From Fibrobacterota bacterium (GTDB lineage: Bacteria; Fibrobacterota; Fibrobacteria; UBA11236), in contig CANKII010000006.1 in NCBI GenBank assembly GCA_947482115.1, positions 1 through 64,000 of the forward strand: a DNA stretch of 64,000 nucleotides, given 5' to 3'. The notes below the pieces were generated by a model that was given only the letters and a program-made list of their open reading frames with translations, did no database searches and had not been told where the DNA came from. Both the position numbers and the translations under genes were made by a program. This document shows, piece after piece, positions 45,679 through 53,320 of the stretch (position 1 is its first letter; each line of letters begins with the position of its first letter).

Positions 45679-46176
45679 TTATCTCGTCACTACTACTTTA
45701 ACCGCCTCACCTACTCCAACCTTTACAGTACCGTAGGCAACTCCACCTGTTTGCTGTAATCCATACTGGCTCGGTACTTCCCAAGTAATAGAACAGGCGA
45801 GGTAATATTCTCCTGCCGGGAGGTTGTGGAACTCAAAATTCCCATTGCCGTCGGCAACAGTTGTGCGGCGATATTTTTGGATGCGCGGGTCAACTGGGCC
45901 AACACGCTCTCCTTCGAGAGTGACGCGCGTGCGTAACTCTGTCGTGTAGCTTGTGACTGGAATCAACTGTACTGTATTTCCAGCCCCCAGCCGCACCTCT
46001 CCACCTCGAGTCTTGAGAAATGCCTGACCAGTAACTGAGCTAGTGCCAGTGTCTGCGAAATGTGTAAACTCGGCCTCATCAAAGCTGGTCTGCATGGGCT
46101 TCATGGGTGTCTGAGGTGCGACACATGAACAGAGAAGGAGTGGCAGTACGAGTAGTGAGAATAGGATCTTGTGCAT
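45679..46176 (-). CDS. lipoprotein with a carboxypeptidase-regulatory-like (SpaA-type) domain
   Basis: A 165-residue lipoprotein. The signal is MHKILFSLLVLPLLLCSC, with a lipobox ending at Cys18. The C-terminal half is a beta-sandwich of the carboxypeptidase-regulatory type: TTVADGNGNFEFHNLPAGEY then YLACSITWEVP. The N-terminal half of the mature protein has SSVTGQAFLKTRGGEVRLGAG. The function is unknown, possibly envelope-associated. It lies alone between gcvP and the polysaccharide locus, in opposite orientation. Confidence 0.75.
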   Translation of the reverse strand: MHKILFSLLVLPLLLCSCVAPQTPMKPMQTSFDEAEFTHFADTGTSSVTGQAFLKTRGGEVRLGAGNTVQLIPVTSYTTELRTRVTLEGERVGPVDPRIQKYRRTTVADGNGNFEFHNLPAGEYYLACSITWEVPSQYGLQQTGGVAYGTVKVGVGEAVKVVVTR

Positions 46177-46300
46177 TTTATGTTCGATTGGTTGCAGTGT
46201 GGCCTAACAACATTATTATCCTCATCTGTTTATTAAAACTCACAGTCCTGATACCACTGGAAAAACTATGAAATCCGATACGGTTTCACCAAACTTCTCC

Positions 46301-46441
46301 AATATGTGGTCACGATTTGTGACCACATATTTAGACCTGTCTTTAAAGGACCAAACGAACTGGTCGCAATTTGCGACCACATCCGGCCAGCGTCGGCGGT
46401 TCACCCATCGGCCCTAGGTTTTCACAAAGAGGCGGGATAAA
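46301..46441 (+). pseudogene. remnant of an ORF6N/KilA-N-like gene with two nested operator-like palindromes
   Basis: In one frame the sequence reads NMWSRFVTTY, then NWSQFATTSGQRRRFTHRP, a stop, then VFTKRRDKK. ORF6N-type proteins (phage-related DNA-binding family) have a segment like SQFATSS...RRxPYVFTEQG, so the stop may replace the Tyr of PYVFTE. No start or downstream part of the gene remains. Two palindromes encode the SQFAT-like parts. One is perfect with 13-base arms (46301-46313 and 46319-46331); the other has seven-base arms (46361-46367 and 46373-46379). They share the pattern GGTCxCxATTTGxGACCACAT. The family assignment is from memory of its motif style. The gene-free stretch 46177-46300 before it shows nothing. 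Confidence 0.45.
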
Positions 46442-46480
46442 AAGTGAAGCAATCCCGGTGGAAAACCTATTTTCCCATCC

Positions 46481-48430
46481 ATGTGCGGCATAGCGGGCAT
46501 CCATAATCGGAGCGGCAGACCGGTGGATTCCACCGTGCTTCGGAACATGGCCCGTATCCAACGCCATCGCGGCCCCGACGAAGACGGATTTTATCGTAAT
46601 GAAAATCAAGGCGGAAACGTAGGCTTGGGCCAGATGCGGCTTAGCATCATCGATCTTTCCGGCGGCAAACAGCCGATTCATAACGAAGAGAAAAACATCT
46701 GGGTGGTGTTCAACGGGGAGATTTTCAATTACCCGGAATTGCGCGAGGCTTTGGAAAAAAAGGGCCATCGCTTTTACACCCACACCGACACAGAAACCAT
46801 AGTCCACGCCTACGAAGAATATGGCCTTGATTTTGTCGATCATCTCAACGGACAGTTTGCCATTGCGCTTTGGGATGAAAAACGAAATCGATTGATCCTG
46901 GCCCGTGATCGCGTTGGCATCTGTCCGCTGTTTTATGCGCGGTTGCCGGGAGAAGACTTGATCTTCTCTTCGGAGATGAAAGGTTTGTTCCAACATCCCG
47001 GAATCAAACCGGAAATGGATCCCAAAGGCATCGGACAGATCTTTACCTTCTGGGCCAATGTTCCCCCGCGCACGGTATTCAAGGATGTGTTGGAACTTCC
47101 GGCGGGACACATTCTGGTTTCCACGCCGGATCGGATGGATGTTCGCCGCTATTGGGAAATGGAATTTCCGGATGCGGGGGATTACGAAGATCGTCCGTTG
47201 GAATATTATGCGTCGGGAGTTCGGGAGTTATTGCACGACGCGACCACATTGCGGTTGCGCGCCGATGTGCCAGTGGCAACTTATCTCAGCGGTGGAATCG
47301 ATTCGAGCATCATTTCCGCTTTAGTCAAGAAGTATCATAATCCGGGTCTCATCACTTTTTCCGTGGCTTTCGCCGATGCGGCGTATGATGAGAAATCCTA
47401 TCAAATGGAAATGGTTCGGCATTTGGGAACCGATCATCGCAGCATTGAAGCAAACTATGCAGACATCGGAAAATGTTTCCCCGAAGTCGTGTGGCATGCC
47501 GAAAAACCGATGACGCGCACCGCACCCGCACCTCTGTATTTATTGGCTGGATTGGTACGGCAGAACGGCATCAAGGTGGTGCTGACCGGCGAAGGGTCAG
47601 ATGAAATTTTCGGCGGGTACAATATTTTTCTGGAAGACAAGATTCGCCGGTTCTGGGCCAAGCAACCGGATTCCAAGATACGTCCCGGATTGCTATCGCG
47701 ACTTTATCCTGAGTTCAACAAGAACGCCGCGTCGCAAAGTTTCTGGCGGCAATTCTTCCGTAAGGGCCTGACAGAAACAAGCGATCCGTATTATTCGCAT
47801 CGCATTCGCTGGCAGAACACGGCGCAAATCCAGAATCTTTTTGATTCAAATTTCCGAAAAGAAATGGGCGACGAAGCAGAGCGCTATGCGGAACTGGAAG
47901 CGTACGTCAGTCCGGATTTGATGCGGTGGGACCCACTTTGCCGTTCGCAATATCTGGAAACCACTTTGTTCATGTCCGGATGTTTGCTGTCCTCGCAAGG
48001 CGATCGCATGTTGTTGGGACAATCAGTGGAAGGCCGTTTCCCTTTTCTGGATCATCGTCTCATCGAATTCGCCGCGAAGATTCCACCGAAGTACAAGATT
48101 CATCAATTGCGCGAAAAGCATATACTCAAAGAGGCCTTTCGCGATTTGGTTCCTGCGAATATTGTGCAACGCGCCAAGCAGCCGTATCGTGCGCCTATCA
48201 GCCCGTGTTTTCTGGATGCGAATGTGGGACAGGCGCATGCGATGTTGAGCGCGGATGCGGCGAAGAGCTGCGGTTATTTTGATCCAGTGGGAGTGGAACA
48301 GTTGGTTGCCAAGTTGAAGAAAAGCGAAGGCATGGCGGCTAGCGCACGAGAAGATATGGCTGCAGTGGGCATTGTTTCTTTGCATTTGCTCCACAATCAA
48401 TTCATCAATCAATTTCCCGTCGCATGCTGA
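46481..48430 (+). CDS. asnB: asparagine synthase-type glutamine amidotransferase
   Basis: A 649-residue AsnB-type enzyme: an N-terminal class II glutaminase (catalytic Cys2 in MCGIAGIHNR, RGPDEDGFY, LGQMRLSIIDLSGGKQPI) and an ATP-pyrophosphatase synthase domain (PVATYLSGGIDSSIISALV). It may make asparagine, but it is the first gene of the polysaccharide locus and overlaps the acyl-AMP ligase gene by seven bases. Such enzymes in sugar clusters (for example exosortase-A-associated amidotransferases) modify a carboxylate or aminosugar precursor. The C-terminal region (PFLDHRLIEFAAKIPPKYKI) is standard. Confidence 0.9.
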   Translation: MCGIAGIHNRSGRPVDSTVLRNMARIQRHRGPDEDGFYRNENQGGNVGLGQMRLSIIDLSGGKQPIHNEEKNIWVVFNGEIFNYPELREALEKKGHRFYTHTDTETIVHAYEEYGLDFVDHLNGQFAIALWDEKRNRLILARDRVGICPLFYARLPGEDLIFSSEMKGLFQHPGIKPEMDPKGIGQIFTFWANVPPRTVFKDVLELPAGHILVSTPDRMDVRRYWEMEFPDAGDYEDRPLEYYASGVRELLHDATTLRLRADVPVATYLSGGIDSSIISALVKKYHNPGLITFSVAFADAAYDEKSYQMEMVRHLGTDHRSIEANYADIGKCFPEVVWHAEKPMTRTAPAPLYLLAGLVRQNGIKVVLTGEGSDEIFGGYNIFLEDKIRRFWAKQPDSKIRPGLLSRLYPEFNKNAASQSFWRQFFRKGLTETSDPYYSHRIRWQNTAQIQNLFDSNFRKEMGDEAERYAELEAYVSPDLMRWDPLCRSQYLETTLFMSGCLLSSQGDRMLLGQSVEGRFPFLDHRLIEFAAKIPPKYKIHQLREKHILKEAFRDLVPANIVQRAKQPYRAPISPCFLDANVGQAHAMLSADAAKSCGYFDPVGVEQLVAKLKKSEGMAASAREDMAAVGIVSLHLLHNQFINQFPVAC

Positions 48431-49926
48431 TTCAGAACTTTTTGGAATCCGCCGCTGCCCGCTTTCCCGACAAAGATGCGGTATGGCATAAAAAAGAATG
48501 GATGACCTATGCGCAACTGGAGGCGCAGGCCAATCGCTTTGCCCACGGTCTTCAAAAGCTGGGGATTCAACGCGGCGATCGCGTGGCCTTGTTGTATGAA
48601 AACTCGTTTCATTATGTGATTTCCCATTTCGCGATTTTAAAATCCGGCGCGGTAAATGTTTCCCTAAACACCGAAACTTCGGCGCAACCGCTGGAATATT
48701 TGCTTCGGGATTGCGAAGTCAAAGCCATTATTGCGGCCGGAAAGTATTTGCCGATGTTATTGCAAATGGAATCTGCGCTGCCGGATTTGAAAGCGGTCAT
48801 TGCCGAACGCGAAATTCTGGCATCTTCTCCGGCATTCTCCCACGTTCGTACGGTTGCTTTGGAAGATTTGTATTCCCAGGGTTCGGAGCATCCGCCTGTT
48901 TGCGAAACACAAGAAACGGATTTGGCATCCCTAGTCTATACTTCGGGTAGCACGGCCAAACCCAAAGGGGTGATGCTGTCGCATCGCAATCTCGTCAGCA
49001 ATGCGCTGGCCGTTGTACAATACATGACCTTGACGCCGGACGATCGTATTCTCTGCGTATTGCCTTTTCATTATATCTACGGAACGTCTTTGCTGTACAC
49101 GCACATTGCCGCCGGTGGTTCGGTGGTCATTGAAAACCGTTTCGCCTATCCCAATGTGGCGTTGGACACTTTGCAGGAAACCGAAGCCACGGGTTTTGCA
49201 GGCGTTCCTTCCACTTTCGCCATTCTGTTGGCCAAATCCACGGTGAGGAAAAGAGTGTTTCCCCATCTCCGTTATGTGGCCCAAGCGGGCGGAGCCATGG
49301 TTCCGTCATTGCAAAAAGAAGTGGCCGAGGCGTTTCATCCCGTGAAACTTTTCATCATGTACGGTTGCACCGAAGCTGCGCCTCGTCTGACGTATTTGGA
49401 CCCTGATGCGTTGCCAAGCAAATGGGGCTCCATCGGCAAGCCGATTCCGGGCGTTGAGATTATGCTTGCCGGAGAAACAGGTGAGATTATGGCACGTGGT
49501 CCGAACATTATGATGGGTTATTGGAAGGATCCACAAGGCACGGCCGAGGCGATACGGGATGGCTGGTATTTTACGGGAGACTTGGGTCGCATGGACGAGG
49601 AGGGTTTTCTCTTCGTGGTCGGTCGCAGCAAAGACATCATCAAAGCGGGCGGAAACCGCGTCAGCGCGCAGGAAATTGAAGAAGCATTGATGGAATTCGA
49701 AAACGTATCCGAGGCTGCAGTGATAGGTGTTCCGGATGACATTTTGGGTGAGGCCATCAAGGCTTTCGTTGTTATCAAGCCGGGTCAATCGTTGAATTTG
49801 GAAGCGATGAAAACCCGGTTGAAATTGCGATTGTCGGTGTTCAAACAACCGAAGTGGATTGAGATTCGGGACAACCTTCCCAAGAGCGCGGCGGGGAAGA
49901 TTTTGAAAAATGAATTGAAGGCTTAG
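48424..49926 (+). CDS. acyl-AMP ligase (acyl-CoA synthetase-like)
   Basis: A 500-residue ANL-superfamily adenylating enzyme. The P-loop-like motif is LVYTSGSTAKPKGVMLSHRN near residue 165. Others are MYGCTEAAPRLTYLDP, GWYFTGDLGRMDEEGF with the hinge Asp, and the catalytic Lys in NLPKSAAGKILKN at the end. It activates a carboxylic acid as AMP ester, probably for transfer to the acyl carrier protein encoded 135 bases downstream. The substrate is unknown. It starts ATG 48424 inside the asnB end. Two REP-like palindromes separate it from the carrier gene. Confidence 0.9.
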   Translation: MLIQNFLESAAARFPDKDAVWHKKEWMTYAQLEAQANRFAHGLQKLGIQRGDRVALLYENSFHYVISHFAILKSGAVNVSLNTETSAQPLEYLLRDCEVKAIIAAGKYLPMLLQMESALPDLKAVIAEREILASSPAFSHVRTVALEDLYSQGSEHPPVCETQETDLASLVYTSGSTAKPKGVMLSHRNLVSNALAVVQYMTLTPDDRILCVLPFHYIYGTSLLYTHIAAGGSVVIENRFAYPNVALDTLQETEATGFAGVPSTFAILLAKSTVRKRVFPHLRYVAQAGGAMVPSLQKEVAEAFHPVKLFIMYGCTEAAPRLTYLDPDALPSKWGSIGKPIPGVEIMLAGETGEIMARGPNIMMGYWKDPQGTAEAIRDGWYFTGDLGRMDEEGFLFVVGRSKDIIKAGGNRVSAQEIEEALMEFENVSEAAVIGVPDDILGEAIKAFVVIKPGQSLNLEAMKTRLKLRLSVFKQPKWIEIRDNLPKSAAGKILKNELKA

Positions 49927-49929
49927 GGA

Positions 49930-49957
49930 CGTACCCTTCGACTCCGCTCAGGGTACG
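49930..49957. repeat. REP-like palindrome between ligase and carrier genes
   Basis: CGTACCCT (49930-49937) and AGGGTACG (49950-49957) form an eight-pair stem around the loop tcgactccgctc. The loop is the exact reverse complement of the one at 1336-1347, while the stem differs, as expected for a family with compensating stem changes. Confidence 0.65.
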
Positions 49958-49997
49958 AAACACAGTTTAATATTCAGAGATGGCCAACAAATGACCG

Positions 49998-50020
49998 GTG
50001 GCTGAGCCTGTCGAAGCCAC
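49998..50020. repeat. second REP-like palindrome upstream of the acyl carrier gene
   Basis: GTGGCT (49998-50003) and AGCCAC (50015-50020) enclose gagcctgtcga. The sequence belongs to a very widespread dispersed element whose translation reads AEPVEATG; the same peptide appears as a false N-terminus of the carrier-protein frame starting at 49998. Confidence 0.6.
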
Positions 50021-50060
50021 AGGAATTACTTTTCCTTTATTCACATCACCGGAATCCCAC

Positions 50061-50321
50061 ATGACCCTTATTGAATCCGAAGTCAAGGCCAAACTCAAGA
50101 CGTTCATTGCCAAAAATTTCCTGCTCGGAAAAGATCCCGGCAGTTTGAAAGATGGTGATTCCTTTTTGGACACCGGCATTGTGGACTCGACCGGCGTGTT
50201 GGAGTTCGTTGCCTTTCTTCAGGAAACTTGGTCCGTTGAAACGGCCGATGACGAATTGACCATGGAGAATTTCGATTCCATCAACAATCTCGCCGGATTT
50301 GTTTTGAAAAAGGCGGCCTGA
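50061..50321 (+). CDS. acyl carrier protein
   Basis: An 86-residue phosphopantetheine carrier. The attachment site is Ser43 in GIVDSTGVLEF (usual form DSL, here DST). The four-helix ACP pattern is kept: EVKAKLKTFIAKNFL, then ELTMENFDSINNLAGFVLK. It probably carries the acid activated by the ligase at 48424. ATG 50061 is preferred over 49998, which would add 21 residues of repeat translation. Its stop abuts the start of the NAD-synthase-like gene. Confidence 0.9.
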   Translation: MTLIESEVKAKLKTFIAKNFLLGKDPGSLKDGDSFLDTGIVDSTGVLEFVAFLQETWSVETADDELTMENFDSINNLAGFVLKKAA

Positions 50322-51314
50322 ATGGCGTCAGCGGTTTTTTCCAAAGACGTGTTGAAGCTGGATTGTGCCGCCGAAGTGGCGAAGATCTCCGGCATCATGC
50401 AGGAGTACGCACAGAAATGCCGCAAGCGCGGTGTCGTGGTGGCCCTGTCCGGCGGCATCGATAGCTCAGTCACTGCGGCGTTGAGTGTCGTCGCTTTGGG
50501 ATCGGAACGGGTATTCGGCCTGCACATGCCGGAGCGGGATTCTTCCGGTGAAACTTTGGGGTTGAGTCAATCCATTTCCACGCATTTCGGATTTGCATCC
50601 ATCGTCGAGGAATTGACCCCGATTCTGGAATCCGTGGGATGTTATGCGCGCCGGGACGAGGCCATTCGTTCCGCCATTCCGGAGTACGGACCCGGATGGA
50701 AAAGCAAAATCGTGCTGCCCAATGTCATCGAGCATGTGGGTTTCAATTTTTACTCGGTCGTGGCGCAATCTCCAAATGGTGAACAGATCAAAAAACGGTT
50801 GCCATTGGAAGCCTATCTCCAAATCGTGGCCGCCACCAATTTCAAACAGCGCGTCCGCAAAATGCTGGAATATTATCACGCCGACCGGTTGAATCATCTG
50901 ACCACCGGAACGCCCAACCGTCTCGAATACGATCAGGGGTTCTTCGTCAAACTCGGAGATGGCGCGGCGGACATCAAGCCCATCGCCCATCTTTACAAGT
51001 CGCAGGTCTATCAACTTGCCGAACATCTGGGAGTGCCGGTGGAAGTTCGAAAGCGTCCTCCAACAACGGACACCTATTCGTTATCCCAAGGTCAGGACGA
51101 GTTTTATTTCTCCCTGCCTTACGATCAAATGGACCTGTGCCTGTATGGCAAAAACCATGGAGTTGCAACGGGTGTGGTGGCCGAAGCCATCGGTCTGACG
51201 GCGGAACAGGTGGGGCGGGTATACAAGGACATCGACGTCAAACGGCGGTCCACCCAGTATTTGCATTTGAAGCCCAAGCTCATGGAAGACGTGAGCGAGC
51301 TTACGGGTGTATAA
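50322..51314 (+). CDS. NAD-synthase-like ATP-dependent amidotransferase
   Basis: A 330-residue member of the NadE family of N-type ATP pyrophosphatases. The P-loop is VVALSGGIDSSVTAALS near residue 40, and GTPNRLEYDQGFFVKLGDG with AADIKPIAHLYKSQVYQLAE are the family core. NadE normally amidates nicotinic acid adenine dinucleotide. The usual GTxNxxE motif is altered (GTPNRLEYDQ) and the gene sits in the ligase-carrier module of a polysaccharide locus. It may therefore be a specialised paralogue that amidates or ligates another carboxylate. A true NadE cannot be excluded. It has no glutaminase domain, so it would use free ammonia. Confidence 0.75.
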   Translation: MASAVFSKDVLKLDCAAEVAKISGIMQEYAQKCRKRGVVVALSGGIDSSVTAALSVVALGSERVFGLHMPERDSSGETLGLSQSISTHFGFASIVEELTPILESVGCYARRDEAIRSAIPEYGPGWKSKIVLPNVIEHVGFNFYSVVAQSPNGEQIKKRLPLEAYLQIVAATNFKQRVRKMLEYYHADRLNHLTTGTPNRLEYDQGFFVKLGDGAADIKPIAHLYKSQVYQLAEHLGVPVEVRKRPPTTDTYSLSQGQDEFYFSLPYDQMDLCLYGKNHGVATGVVAEAIGLTAEQVGRVYKDIDVKRRSTQYLHLKPKLMEDVSELTGV

Positions 51315-51342
51315 TCACCCTCCTTGCGGTTAAATTTAGGGA

Positions 51343-52170
51343 ATGAAAGCCCTGTCAATCCGATGGTTGTGCCTTCCGAGTCTCCTGACTTTTTGGGCCT
51401 GCCATGAACCGGTTGACGTGAAAAAAACCATGCCGGATAATGCCGCGTTTCAGGAACAAATTTCCGAAGTTGGAAAAGCCCGGATTTTTTTCGGCCACCA
51501 GTCCGTGGGCGGGAATGTGCTCGATGGCTTGAATAGCCTAATGGATTCTTCGCAGCCGCAGGTAAATGTCGTCAAGGCCGGTAAAGATGCGGCACTTCCT
51601 CCGGGTCCCTGTTTTGTTCACTCCTATCTCGGGGAGAACGCCAATCCCGCCGCCAAGATCCGGGATTTCGCTGAATTTGTGAATCAGCCCCAATCACAGG
51701 ATTGGAATGCGGTGTTGTTGAAGTTCTGCTTTTTGGACATTACCCGCAACACCGATGTGCCGTCTCTTTTCAAGCTTTATCAGGACACAGTGGCGTCCCT
51801 CAAGCAGCAGCATCCTGGCGTGATTTTCATTCACGCCACCGCACCATTGACCCGGGCTGACGGACTCAAGGCTTTTGTGAAAAAGCTTCTCGGCAAACGC
51901 ACCGCTGAGGAGGACAATATCCGACGTCTGGAATACAACAGCCTGCTGATGTCGGCCTTCGGCAATGAACCCGTTTTCGACATCAGTCGCATTGAGTCCA
52001 CGCGTCCGGACGGAAGCCGTGAAAGCTTCGCCCGTTCTGGAAAGAAGTATTATCAACTGGCCCCGGAATACACGACCGATGGCGGACATTTGAACGCCGA
52101 GGGGAGCCGCGTACTGGCCGTGGATTTGATACATGTGATTGCGGAAGCGTTGAAGCGGAGGCCGTCCTGA
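51343..52170 (+). CDS. SGNH-hydrolase-like lipoprotein
   Basis: A 275-residue lipoprotein (LPSLLTFWAC lipobox). The mature protein shows an SGNH/GDSL-like layout: block I is altered to IFFGHQSVGGNVLDGL with the Ser after HQ, then VLLKFCFLDITRN (block III-like region), IFIHATAPLTRADGL and the C-terminal block V TTDGGHLNAEGSRVLA with Asp and His. It may deacylate or acylate surface polysaccharide. Similar GHQSVG proteins occur in polysaccharide clusters (recollection, not checked). It precedes three acyltransferase genes. Confidence 0.7.
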   Translation: MKALSIRWLCLPSLLTFWACHEPVDVKKTMPDNAAFQEQISEVGKARIFFGHQSVGGNVLDGLNSLMDSSQPQVNVVKAGKDAALPPGPCFVHSYLGENANPAAKIRDFAEFVNQPQSQDWNAVLLKFCFLDITRNTDVPSLFKLYQDTVASLKQQHPGVIFIHATAPLTRADGLKAFVKKLLGKRTAEEDNIRRLEYNSLLMSAFGNEPVFDISRIESTRPDGSRESFARSGKKYYQLAPEYTTDGGHLNAEGSRVLAVDLIHVIAEALKRRPS

Positions 52171-52217
52171 AAGAAGTTTCCTCGTTTCGATCCGCGTTTG
52201 CGGATCCCGGTCTGGCC

Positions 52218-52778
52218 TTGCGCGTATCCCTCGCGGTGGGGCGGGGTTTTCTGTTTCGTTTGAAATTGATCCTGTGGGATCCGGGGAACGTTTCCATTGG
52301 GAAAGGTCTTCGCATTTACAGCAGCTTGTACATACGGGGTCCGGGCAAAGTGATCATTGGGAATAATTTCAGCACCAACCGCAACATTTTCAAGGAAACC
52401 ACCATCCTGACTCATCATCCGGATGCGGTGGTTCGCATCGGTGATGGAAATTATTTCGGCGGTGTTCACATCAGCTGCGTCCGGAAGATCGAGATAGGGG
52501 ACAACAACCTGCTTGGCAACACCGTGATTCTGGACAGCGACATCATTCCGCATCCCAATATGAAAGTGGATCGGGACTGGATGGAAAAATGGTCCCGCGC
52601 GGTCGTCATCGGAAACAACACCTGGCTGGCCGTCAATACCGTGGTCTTGAAGGGCGTGACCTTGGGCGATGAATGCGTCCTGAGTGCGGGTTCTGTTGCG
52701 GCAGCGGATGCCGAACCGCGTTCCCTGTTGTTGGGTGTTCCTGCGCGCAAGATCAAATCGACGCGGGAGGACGCGTGA
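52218..52778 (+). CDS. left-handed beta-helix acyltransferase, first of three
   Basis: About 186 residues of hexapeptide-repeat (LbH) acetyltransferase fold: VSIGKGLRIYSSLYIRGPGK, IGDGNYFGGVHISC, EIGDNNLLGNTVILDSDI and a C-terminal VVIGNNTWLAVNTVVLKGV and GVPARKIKS. Such enzymes O- or N-acetylate sugars. Start TTG 52218 is the conventional choice. However, CTG 52167 is preceded by GGAGG at 52157-52161 and overlaps the upstream stop exactly like the following genes, so the protein may be 17 residues longer. It is followed with a four-base overlap by a second LbH gene. Confidence 0.8.
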   Translation: MRVSLAVGRGFLFRLKLILWDPGNVSIGKGLRIYSSLYIRGPGKVIIGNNFSTNRNIFKETTILTHHPDAVVRIGDGNYFGGVHISCVRKIEIGDNNLLGNTVILDSDIIPHPNMKVDRDWMEKWSRAVVIGNNTWLAVNTVVLKGVTLGDECVLSAGSVAAADAEPRSLLLGVPARKIKSTREDA

Positions 52779-53320
52779 AGGGGGATTTCTTCGCGCGCTG
52801 TCGCGGCCTTTGGTACACGTTCAAATACCAATACATTTTCGGCAATGCTGTTGTGGAAGGCCCCTTGTACGCCTACGCCAGATTGGAAATCAAGGGGCCG
52901 GGCAAAGTCGTTTTTGGATCCAATGTGCGAATCCTGCCCACAGCTTTTGGCGGGGATTATGTCTCTTTGTATTTGAATCATCGCGAATCCATCATTCGAA
53001 TCGGAAACAACGCGGTTCTCAGGGGCACGCGTGTGGGCTGTGAATCCAGCATTGAAATCGGGGACGGCGCCGTGGTGGAATCCGCTTCGCTGTTCGACAC
53101 CGATTTTCATCACATAGACGCTTCGCGACGCGATGAAGTGGATGAGAAGGCCGTCAAGCCGCTGGTCATCGGCGCGGGAGCCTACGTGGGTTGGGAATGT
53201 TGCGTGGGCAAGGGAGCCCATCTCGGTGCGGACTCGGTGATGCTGCCCAATACTTTGCTCACATGGAAAACCACCGGGCCGGATGCGGTTCTGATCGGGG
53301 TTCCGGGAAGGGTGTTATGA
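52775..53320 (+). CDS. left-handed beta-helix acyltransferase, second of three
   Basis: A 181-residue hexapeptide-repeat protein: RLEIKGPGKVVFGSNVRILP, IIRIGNNAVLRGTRVGC, SSIEIGDGAVVESASLFDTD and LVIGAGAYVGWECCVGKGAH, ending IGVPGRVL. It starts at GTG 52775 in the stop of the previous gene, with GGGAGG four bases upstream. The next start overlaps its stop by four bases. Its repeat pattern differs from both neighbours, so it is not a recent duplicate. The acceptor sugar is unknown. Confidence 0.85.
   Translation: MKGDFFARCRGLWYTFKYQYIFGNAVVEGPLYAYARLEIKGPGKVVFGSNVRILPTAFGGDYVSLYLNHRESIIRIGNNAVLRGTRVGCESSIEIGDGAVVESASLFDTDFHHIDASRRDEVDEKAVKPLVIGAGAYVGWECCVGKGAHLGADSVMLPNTLLTWKTTGPDAVLIGVPGRVL

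Noticed and set aside
49998-50060. N-terminal extension of the acyl carrier protein (MAEPVEATG...)
   Set aside because: AEPVEATG is the standard false translation of a widespread palindromic repeat; the ACP fold starts after ATG 50061.
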